From NCBI RefSeq assembly GCF_013276795.1, contig NZ_VMLR01000002.1, forward strand, positions 202,645-266,644: a DNA stretch of 64,000 nt, given 5' to 3'. The notes under the pieces are model-generated. The model saw only the letters and a list, made by a program, of their open reading frames with translations. It did no database searches and was not told the origin of the DNA. Both the position numbers and the translations under genes were made by a program. Of this stretch, positions 57,440 through 64,000 are shown in pieces. This DNA comes from Streptococcus sp. 2342. Its GTDB lineage: Bacteria; Bacillota; Bacilli; Lactobacillales; Streptococcaceae. Positions within the stretch are counted from its first letter, which is position 1. Each line of letters starts with the position of its first letter.

Positions 57440-60145
57440 CTCTACAGATTTCAAGGCTTCAAGCATATCAACCTTTCTCAGATGACGATTGACAAAGAAA
57501 CCAAGCAAGGTCAAAATGGTGCTTACTGCTGCCACTGGAATTACATAGACTTCCCAGCCTACCTGTGGATAAAAGAGAATAGTCGCAGGCGAAATCATTT
57601 GAATCAAAAATTGGTGTAAATAGAAACCAGATACCAAACCAAGTACGATTCCCACAAGGGACAGCACAATCGTCTCACGATAAATGTAGAGAGTGACTTC
57701 ATTATTATGAAAACCGAGAACCTTGATAGTGGAGAGTTCACGGATTCTCTCAGCCACGTTGATATTGGTCAAATTGTAGAGGATAACAATAGCCAATAGA
57801 ACCGATACGATGACCAAGATGGTCATGGTCTGATTGAGTGAGCTAGCGACGGATTCAAAGAGTCGAATGGCTGAAGCATTCTGGACAACGCTGGACAACG
57901 CAGATTGATTCATAAGTAAGCCAGCCTGTCTTTCGATACTAGTAGCACTGGTATTCCTTAACGAGACCAAATAAGTGTTGGCTTGGGGTAGCTGTCCGTA
58001 AATTTGCTCATAGCTAGCCTGACTCATATAAATAAAGTGACCAACGTAGTTCTCAGTAATAGCAGCGACTGTTAATTCCTTACCTTCAATTTCTAGAGTC
58101 TGCCCAACCTTGACACCTGCCAGCTGGGCAAGTTTAGCTGTAATAACGACGCCATCTTTTAATGTCAGCTCCTGCTGATGATTTTGAAGATGGATAAAGG
58201 GAGTCAAATCCTCCTTCTCTGTCATCATAAGGGTAATAGTTTGAAGACCTGCCTTACCTTTGAAATCCTTGTCTAGCGTTTTAGAATAGATTTTCTGGTA
58301 GGCTTTGATGTCCTGCCCTTTCAACACTTCTTCTAGCTCTGCCTTGTCTTGATTGGTCGCACTAGGATTTTCAGAGACAATCATCTGATACTGTTGGATT
58401 TGTTGAAACTGTCTAGACGGAACTCCTGCTACAGAGGATTGAATTCCTAAACCTGCAAAAAGCAGAGCGACTGAGCCCGCCACACCAAATATTGTCATCA
58501 ACATCCGCTGCTTATAACGGAAGATATTGCGAGCTGTTACCTTATGAGTAAAACTGAGACGACGCCAGATAAAACTGAGACGCTCCAGTAAAATTTTAGC
58601 TCCTTTAACAGGAGGTTTAGGCAGTAAAAGCTGGGCTGCTTCATCATGAAGTTCCCTCCGAGCCACCAGATAGGCTGGTAACACACTCGCCAACCAACTC
58701 AATCCAAGAGCTAGTATACTATAGCTCCAATAGAACTGAATCTGGGTTTCTCCCACCACCATGCCTTTTGTAATGACACTTGAAATCACACTGGCTAGTA
58801 AATAATGGCCAAGTATACTACCTAGAGCCGTTCCGACAGTTCCAGCTACTAGGCCGTAGAGGAGAAACTTGGCGATAATATCCTTGCTACGATAGCCCAA
58901 GGCCTTAAAAATCCCTGCATGTGTTCGCTCTTCATCCACAAAACGAGTCATAGTTGTGAAGGTAACCATAGCCGCTACGGCATAAAGAACCACAGGAAAG
59001 ATATTGCCCACTGCTCGAATACTGGATGAAGCATTGCTATACATGAGATAGCCCTGACCACCTGGCATGGTCTGACGATTATATACTTGATACTTGGGCT
59101 CAGCTAAATCATCCAAGACTTGCTGATGTTTTTCTAATTTTTCCTTTTCTTGGGCTAGATTTTGTTCAGCCTGCTTTAGTTTGTCCTCTTCCTTGCTCAA
59201 TTCCTGCTTAGCTTGGGTAAGTTGAGCACTGGCATGCTCTCTCTGAGATTGAGGAAGCAAGGCTAGTTGACTTTCCTGAGACTGTAAACGAGCTTGAGCA
59301 GCTGCTAAACGACGCTTGCCTTCCTGCAAATTAGCCTGAGCCTTGTCAAGGATCTCTTGCCCCTTATCGAGAGACTCTTGCCCTTCTTTTTTCAATACTT
59401 GCAGACGTGCCTTGCCATTATCTGATAGAACTTGTTCAAGGTCTTCCTGATGTTGCTTGGATTTTTCTTCATAAGCTACTGAAAAAGCATTTAAGCCTGC
59501 TAAATCTTGATATTTCAAACGAGCTATATTGTAGACTTTCTGATCAAACTGACTCGGTAAAATCACCCCATAGACTGTCAGAGTCCCACTTCCACTGCCT
59601 GCGTAGCCCATATCTCGCTGGGAGAGGATTTCAGCCGAATCCACAAAACCAGTAATGGTATAAGTATGGTCTTTTAAAGAGGAATGACCCTCTTCTTTTT
59701 CTTTAAAACTAATCTCCTTTCCCACGCTGTATTGGCCTTGTAAATGAGTGCCCAAAGCGATTTCCTTGTCTGACTGAGGAAGTCGTCCCTCTCTTAGCTG
59801 AAAGATTGAAATTCGCTCTGGTCTGGAGTACAGTCGAATGGCATCCTGCCCATTCTCCATAGTCACATCTGTCAAATAGCCAAACTCAATCTCTGCGCCC
59901 TGCGTCTGTCCTAGTTCTTCTTGATCTGCTTGATCCAAACCATAGTTAGACATGACTGCCAAATCCAAGGTTTGAGCAGTTGTTAAATAAGCATTAGCTG
60001 TCGCCTCCATGTTGGGACTGGTTACTTTGAGGCCTACTAAGGCTAGAGACCCTAACATCATCAAGGTCATGATGGATAAAAAACGCCCCTTGGAGCCTGT
60101 GAAGGACTGAATTAAGTCCTTCCAATAGGTTTTTCGCTTGATCAT
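57437..60145 (-). CDS. ABC transporter permease, FtsX/MacB type with coiled-coil domain
   Basis: 902 aa from the ATG at 60145; the frame upstream overlaps the ATPase gene. One N-terminal membrane helix (about 20-40), an extracellular MacB-like region, a long coiled coil (about 225-340, heptad-rich Glu/Gln/Lys/Ala), then FtsX repeats of three helices near 385-500 and again at the C-terminus (about 795-890). The start overlaps the ATPase stop by 2 bases less than a codon. Substrate unknown; related systems handle lipids, peptides or wall hydrolase control. Confidence 0.88.
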   Translation of the reverse strand: MIKRKTYWKDLIQSFTGSKGRFLSIMTLMMLGSLALVGLKVTSPNMEATANAYLTTAQTLDLAVMSNYGLDQADQEELGQTQGAEIEFGYLTDVTMENGQDAIRLYSRPERISIFQLREGRLPQSDKEIALGTHLQGQYSVGKEISFKEKEEGHSSLKDHTYTITGFVDSAEILSQRDMGYAGSGSGTLTVYGVILPSQFDQKVYNIARLKYQDLAGLNAFSVAYEEKSKQHQEDLEQVLSDNGKARLQVLKKEGQESLDKGQEILDKAQANLQEGKRRLAAAQARLQSQESQLALLPQSQREHASAQLTQAKQELSKEEDKLKQAEQNLAQEKEKLEKHQQVLDDLAEPKYQVYNRQTMPGGQGYLMYSNASSSIRAVGNIFPVVLYAVAAMVTFTTMTRFVDEERTHAGIFKALGYRSKDIIAKFLLYGLVAGTVGTALGSILGHYLLASVISSVITKGMVVGETQIQFYWSYSILALGLSWLASVLPAYLVARRELHDEAAQLLLPKPPVKGAKILLERLSFIWRRLSFTHKVTARNIFRYKQRMLMTIFGVAGSVALLFAGLGIQSSVAGVPSRQFQQIQQYQMIVSENPSATNQDKAELEEVLKGQDIKAYQKIYSKTLDKDFKGKAGLQTITLMMTEKEDLTPFIHLQNHQQELTLKDGVVITAKLAQLAGVKVGQTLEIEGKELTVAAITENYVGHFIYMSQASYEQIYGQLPQANTYLVSLRNTSATSIERQAGLLMNQSALSSVVQNASAIRLFESVASSLNQTMTILVIVSVLLAIVILYNLTNINVAERIRELSTIKVLGFHNNEVTLYIYRETIVLSLVGIVLGLVSGFYLHQFLIQMISPATILFYPQVGWEVYVIPVAAVSTILTLLGFFVNRHLRKVDMLEALKSVE

Positions 60146-60146
60146 G

Positions 60147-60848
60147 CTAGTACTCCAAACTGTCAATATCCTGAGGATGCTGGTTGACCACCACATCCTT
60201 GACACTGGCATCGTGCATATGAATTACGCGATCAGCAATGGGCGCTAAAGCTCCATTATGAGTCACGATGATCACCGTCGCTCCCTTTTGACGAGACATG
60301 TCTTGGAGAATCTTCAAGACTTGCTTGCCTGTCTGATAATCCAAGGCTCCAGTCGGTTCATCACAAAGGAGGATTTTAGGATTTTTGGCTACCGCGCGTG
60401 CAATGGAGACTCGCTGTTGCTCCCCTCCAGAAAGCTGAGCTGGAAAATTATTGAAACGATGAGCCAGACCTACATCTGTCAAGACCTGCTCAGAATCCAA
60501 GGCATCCATCACGATTTCAGAAGCCAGTTCCACATTTTCCTTAGCAGTTAGATTGGACACTAGATTGTAAAACTGAAAAACAAAACCGACATCGTTGCGG
60601 CGGTAATTGGTTCGCTGGTGGGAACTATAGTCTGCAATATTGACACCATCAATCCAGATTTCCCCGTCGTCATTGGTATCCATGCCTCCAAGAAGGTTAA
60701 GAACTGTTGACTTGCCTGCACCTGATGCACCTAGAATGATGACCAACTCGCCTTCTTCAATTTCAAAATTCACATCACGATTGGCCACAATTTCCGTGTC
60801 CCCAACCTGATAACGCTTGTAACAGTGTTTCATCTCAATATAAGCCAT
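60147..60848 (-). CDS. ABC transporter ATPase (LolD/MacB type)
   Basis: 233 aa from the ATG at 60848; a GTG at 60857 is the alternative. Walker [10 protein letters not shown], signature LSGGEQQR, Walker [12 protein letters not shown], and [17 protein letters not shown], the Q-loop typical of LolD/MacB-type ATPases that drive FtsX-like permeases. It is translated together with the permease. Confidence 0.92.
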   Translation of the reverse strand: MAYIEMKHCYKRYQVGDTEIVANRDVNFEIEEGELVIILGASGAGKSTVLNLLGGMDTNDDGEIWIDGVNIADYSSHQRTNYRRNDVGFVFQFYNLVSNLTAKENVELASEIVMDALDSEQVLTDVGLAHRFNNFPAQLSGGEQQRVSIARAVAKNPKILLCDEPTGALDYQTGKQVLKILQDMSRQKGATVIIVTHNGALAPIADRVIHMHDASVKDVVVNQHPQDIDSLEY

Positions 60849-60941
60849 CAGACCCACCCTCTCTCAAACAAATTACTTCCTATTACCATTATAACGCTTT
60901 TTCAACTAGTTGGAAACTGCTTACATTCTCAAATCCTTATT

Positions 60942-60970
60942 AAAAGGCAGTTTCAAATTACTGCCTTTTA
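60942..60970 (-). terminator. Terminator of the GH95 gene
   Basis: AAAAGGCAGT (60942-60951) pairs exactly with ACTGCCTTTT (60960-60969); the minus-strand side ends in T4. Confidence 0.75.
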
Positions 60971-60978
60971 TCATCTTC

Positions 60979-63390
60979 TTAAAAATAAAATTGAACCAGA
61001 TCACCTTCTGCTGTTGCCACCGAAACACAATCTTTCTCTATGCATTTCACTTTTGCTTTTTCTTGATTCACTTCAATCACACTTTTTTCAATATCTGGAT
61101 AAGAGACTCGCAAATCTCCCCCACTTCTTGATAAAATGGTCAACTGTAAGAGTTTTTTATCCTCCCACCTCATGCTCACTTCAAAATGTCCACGTGCCAT
61201 TAAGCCTGAAACGGAACCTCTTGACCATGCATCGGGTAGGGCTACTAGAGGTACCAGATAAGCTGAATGAGACTGGAGTAACATTTCTGCCATGCCACTG
61301 CTAGCACCAAAATTACCATCTATCTGAAAAGGAGGGTGGCTACACCAAAGATTTGGCAAGGTGGATGACTTTAACTGCTCTGCTAATAATTTATGGGCTC
61401 GATTACCATCTCCTAGACGCGCCCAAAGATTGATCTTATTGGCCTTGGACCAGCCTGTGCCGCCATCTCCACGATCATTGAGGCTAGCACGCGCCGCTTC
61501 AAGATACTCTTGTCCCTTGTAGCTAAAGAGATTTCCAGGATAAAGTCCCACCAGATGGGAAGCATGCCGATGTTGGGCCTCAACTTTCTCATTTTGAAAA
61601 TACTGCTCTTCCTCCTCATACCACTCCCTGATTCGACCAGATTGATTGATTTGAAGAGGATTAAGCAAGTCAAACTTCTCCTTGACCTCAGTCAACAAAG
61701 CCTCATCCAGTCCCAATTCCTGAGCAGCCTGAATAAAATCATGAAATAATTGCCAAATCAGAGATTGGTCATAGGTATTGCCAATCGAAATCGGACCATG
61801 TTCTGGCGAATAAGATGGAGAAGAAACCCAACGCTGCGCCTGCTGATCCTCATGTAAAAAGGCATTCCAAAAACGAACCGTTTCCCTCAACATGGGATAA
61901 ATTTTATCCCTGAGATAGTCTTGGTCCCTATAAAATGAATAGGCTTCATAAACAGTTTGCATCAGCCACGCATTGGCAGCTGGCGACCAACCCCAATAGT
62001 AATCCCAACCAGGTGCCGTCCAACCAAAGGGAGTCGCTTGAGTATGAACCAACCAACCATTCTCCTCTCCTTCCCGAGAGACGATTCCTGCATACCTTGC
62101 AGCCGCTAGACGACCATAGACACGCAAATCATCTACATAGTTGATGACCGGAAAGGTCGTCTCTAGGAGATTGGTAACATAGGCTGGCCAATAATTCATC
62201 TGCAGATTGATATTCAGGTGATAGTCCGAATTCCACGGAGGATTGTCGACCGCATTCCAGATTCCCTGTAGATTAGCTGGTAGAGTATCCGGACAGTCTC
62301 TAGAAGAACTAATCAATAAATACCGTCCATACTGGAAGAACAATTCCTCCAAAGCCTGCCCCTCTTGTGGCTTATAATTTTTTAGCAAATCATCTGTAGT
62401 GGATGCATCAACATCAGCTCCCAAATCCAATTGAACACGCTGAAATAAAGCTTGGTAGTCCTCAATATGCCTTGATTTCAATTGGGCATATCCCTTTTCT
62501 TTAGCTTTCTCCACCAAGTCCTTCACCTGTTGCTCCAAATCTAGTTTCTTGCGATAATTACTAGCAGGATTTTGGGCAAAATCCGTCTTAGCGGCCAAGA
62601 AGAGGTTGGCATAACTGGCTTCTGATATCTGAATCTTATCTGACCAGACTCTAATGTCTCCATCCGTTTCCCAAGCTAGATAACTAGCAAACCGCAGATC
62701 ATTATCCTTAACTCTTCCCTTCATCAAGATATAAGAATCAGTAATATCCAGTTGGCACTCCTTGTAATCAGACTTTTCCTCCTCATACTTTCCATCAGAA
62801 GCCAAATCACGACTTAGCGACAGTTCTATAGTAAAATCTAGAGTTTCCGCCCCTTCCTTAGTAAAGCGCTGAACCAAGAGATTATCTGGAAAACTCGCAA
62901 AAGCTTCACGTTCAAATTTCGTTCCCTTATAGACATAAGAAGTCGTCGCAAGCGCCTTACTGATATTCAGTTGCCTCTGGTAATCCGTAACCTGAGACAA
63001 AGTCGTACCTTGCTGACTAAACTCAATGTGAATATCCCCAAAGGATAGATAGGTCCCATATTGACTCGTTTTTGGCCCGATCAGGTGCTGTTCAGCCAGT
63101 TCCTTAGCCCGATTGTAATCTCTCTTTTCCAAAGCCTGCCGAATCTCAGCTAAAAAACCATACTGGTCCTGAAGATTTCCACCCTGATAATCGGAACTAT
63201 CAGGAAGTGGACCACCAGACCAGAGACTTTTTTCATTAAATTGAATCCTCTCAGCCCCTATAATCCCAAATACTTTTGCCCCTAAAGAACCATTGCCTAT
63301 TGGTAAAGCCTCTTCTTCCCAACCCTTATATGTTGTTGAAGCTGGTCTCTTGTAGGCCAATACATAATCTTGTTTTTTATTCCTTATCAT
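60979..63390 (-). CDS. GH95 family glycoside hydrolase (alpha-L-fucosidase type)
   Basis: 803 aa. The N-terminal beta domain begins WEEALPIGNGSLGAKVFG with NEKSLWSGGP, followed by an (alpha/alpha)6 barrel with NLQGIWNAVDNPPWNSDYHLNIN in two parts (metal/active region), SYSPEHGPISIGNTYDQSL and QIDGNFGASSGMAEML. GH95 enzymes remove alpha-1,2-fucose or related sugars. No signal peptide is seen, so it probably acts on imported oligosaccharide in the cytoplasm, but no fucose transporter or catabolic gene is in the window. It sits beside gpmA, as in pneumococcus. Confidence 0.9.
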   Translation of the reverse strand: MIRNKKQDYVLAYKRPASTTYKGWEEEALPIGNGSLGAKVFGIIGAERIQFNEKSLWSGGPLPDSSDYQGGNLQDQYGFLAEIRQALEKRDYNRAKELAEQHLIGPKTSQYGTYLSFGDIHIEFSQQGTTLSQVTDYQRQLNISKALATTSYVYKGTKFEREAFASFPDNLLVQRFTKEGAETLDFTIELSLSRDLASDGKYEEEKSDYKECQLDITDSYILMKGRVKDNDLRFASYLAWETDGDIRVWSDKIQISEASYANLFLAAKTDFAQNPASNYRKKLDLEQQVKDLVEKAKEKGYAQLKSRHIEDYQALFQRVQLDLGADVDASTTDDLLKNYKPQEGQALEELFFQYGRYLLISSSRDCPDTLPANLQGIWNAVDNPPWNSDYHLNINLQMNYWPAYVTNLLETTFPVINYVDDLRVYGRLAAARYAGIVSREGEENGWLVHTQATPFGWTAPGWDYYWGWSPAANAWLMQTVYEAYSFYRDQDYLRDKIYPMLRETVRFWNAFLHEDQQAQRWVSSPSYSPEHGPISIGNTYDQSLIWQLFHDFIQAAQELGLDEALLTEVKEKFDLLNPLQINQSGRIREWYEEEEQYFQNEKVEAQHRHASHLVGLYPGNLFSYKGQEYLEAARASLNDRGDGGTGWSKANKINLWARLGDGNRAHKLLAEQLKSSTLPNLWCSHPPFQIDGNFGASSGMAEMLLQSHSAYLVPLVALPDAWSRGSVSGLMARGHFEVSMRWEDKKLLQLTILSRSGGDLRVSYPDIEKSVIEVNQEKAKVKCIEKDCVSVATAEGDLVQFYF

Positions 63391-63404
63391 ACTACCATAC
63401 TAAC

Positions 63405-63434
63405 ATAAAAAGCCTAGAAATCAATTCTAGACTT
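63405..63434 (-). terminator. Terminator of gpmA
   Basis: AGCCTAGAA (63411-63419) faces TTCTAGACT (63425-63433), with T5 on the minus strand. Confidence 0.7.
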
Positions 63435-63442
63435 ACAATTTT

Positions 63443-64000
63443 TTATTTTCCAAGGTAGTATTCAGAAACTACGTTCAATTTTTCGTCGAATTCGAATACC
63501 AATGGTGGGAAGTTAGGGATTTCCACGTCCATGATTTCGTCGTCTGACAAACCTTTGATGTGTTTTACAAGGGCACGGATTGAGTTACCGTGAGCTCCTA
63601 CGAATACGTTTTTACCATCTTTAAGAGCTGGAGCGATTTTATCTTCCCAGAATGGAAGGGCACGTTCCAAAGTCACTTTCAAGTTTTCAGCATCTGGAAT
63701 AACTGAATCGTCAAGTGAAGCGTAACGACGGTCTGTGTGAGCTGAGTGCTCATCATCACGATCCATGTTTGGAGGCAATACATCGTATGAACGACGCCAG
63801 ATGTGAACTTGCTCATCACCAAATTGTTCAGCAGCTTCAGCTTTGTTTTTACCAGTCAAACCACCGTAGTGACGTTCGTTCAAACGCCATGATTTTTCAA
63901 CTGGAACCCACAATTGGTCAGAAGCTTCAAGAGCCAAGTTAGTTGTTTTAATCGCACGTTTCAATACTGAAGTATAAGCTTGGTCAAATTCGATACCAGC
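63443..64000 (-). CDS. gpmA: 2,3-bisphosphoglycerate-dependent phosphoglycerate mutase (partial)
   Basis: The C-terminal 185 codons; the 5' end, including the catalytic RHG motif, lies beyond the right edge. Visible family segments: YTSVLKRAI at the window edge, [24 protein letters not shown] and [14 protein letters not shown] with the second catalytic His. Glycolytic interconversion of 3- and 2-phosphoglycerate. Codon choice is that of a highly expressed gene. Confidence 0.95.
   Translation of the reverse strand, partial: AGIEFDQAYTSVLKRAIKTTNLALEASDQLWVPVEKSWRLNERHYGGLTGKNKAEAAEQFGDEQVHIWRRSYDVLPPNMDRDDEHSAHTDRRYASLDDSVIPDAENLKVTLERALPFWEDKIAPALKDGKNVFVGAHGNSIRALVKHIKGLSDDEIMDVEIPNFPPLVFEFDEKLNVVSEYYLGK

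Overview
The window is chromosomal DNA of a mitis-group Streptococcus, close to S. pneumoniae and S. mitis. Evidence: a near-pneumococcal psaBCA-tpx manganese cluster with its palindromic PsaR-type operator, three BOX repeats, a licD/psr teichoic-acid locus, a choline-binding-repeat amidase, and many gene neighbourhoods that match the pneumococcal chromosome as I recall it. An LtaS-type synthase (11.7-13.8 kb), a FecBCD-type iron uptake locus and a choline-binding Amidase_3 protein, which I do not recall at these places in S. pneumoniae, point to S. mitis/S. oralis or a near relative. Assignments come from reading the translations; no database search was run.

Layout. 0-2.5 kb: end of the lic3 teichoic-acid locus (glycosyltransferase, licD) and the LCP wall-polymer ligase psr. 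2.5-11.6 kb: an almost complete shikimate/aromatic operon on the minus strand (rlmI-aroD-aroE-aroB-aroC-tyrA-ylbF-like, then aroA-aroK-pheA-psr), with overlapping or closely spaced genes. 11.6-14.7 kb: divergent ltaS, directly abutted by an IS200/IS605 element with a damaged tnpA. This is also a synteny break relative to pneumococcus. 14.7-25.4 kb: vitamin-kinase/ECF component/truA, MFS transporter, phnA, cmk-LysM, ferredoxin, GT2, galE, FAD oxidoreductase, Nif3-like and trmK. 25.4-32.2 kb: CtpE-like P-type ATPase, plsC-like acyltransferase, and a siderophore-type iron ABC operon with an esterase.

32.2-34.1 kb: a cadD metal-efflux module downstream of rpsO, embedded in duplicated rpsO-terminator segments and preceded by a 24-codon leader ORF, tandem 24-bp repeats and an operator-like palindrome. 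34.2-42.4 kb: thrS with a T-box leader, a DUF389 protein, then a decayed peptide-modification locus (XRE regulator fragment joined in frame to the SPASM tail of a radical SAM enzyme, followed by an intact ABC exporter), a MITE-like element, and a BceRS-like two-component system. 42.5-51.8 kb: lipase-like protein, Rrf2 regulator, phosphoesterase, psaR, dtd-relA, the choline-binding amidase and a metallo-beta-lactamase-fold protein. 52-64 kb: pepO, psaBCA-tpx, a MacB/FtsX-type ABC exporter, a GH95 fucosidase and the 3' part of gpmA.

Functional links: the aro genes convert DAHP to chorismate and on to prephenate-derived Phe/Tyr precursors. psaR at 45 kb probably controls psaBCA at 54 kb through the palindrome overlapping its -35 box. 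licD, psr, ltaS and the choline-binding amidase all concern the phosphocholine-decorated envelope. The best leads for new biology are the cadD leader/operator module, the broken radical-SAM peptide locus with its surviving exporter, the MITE-like element beside it, and the iron operon with its esterase.
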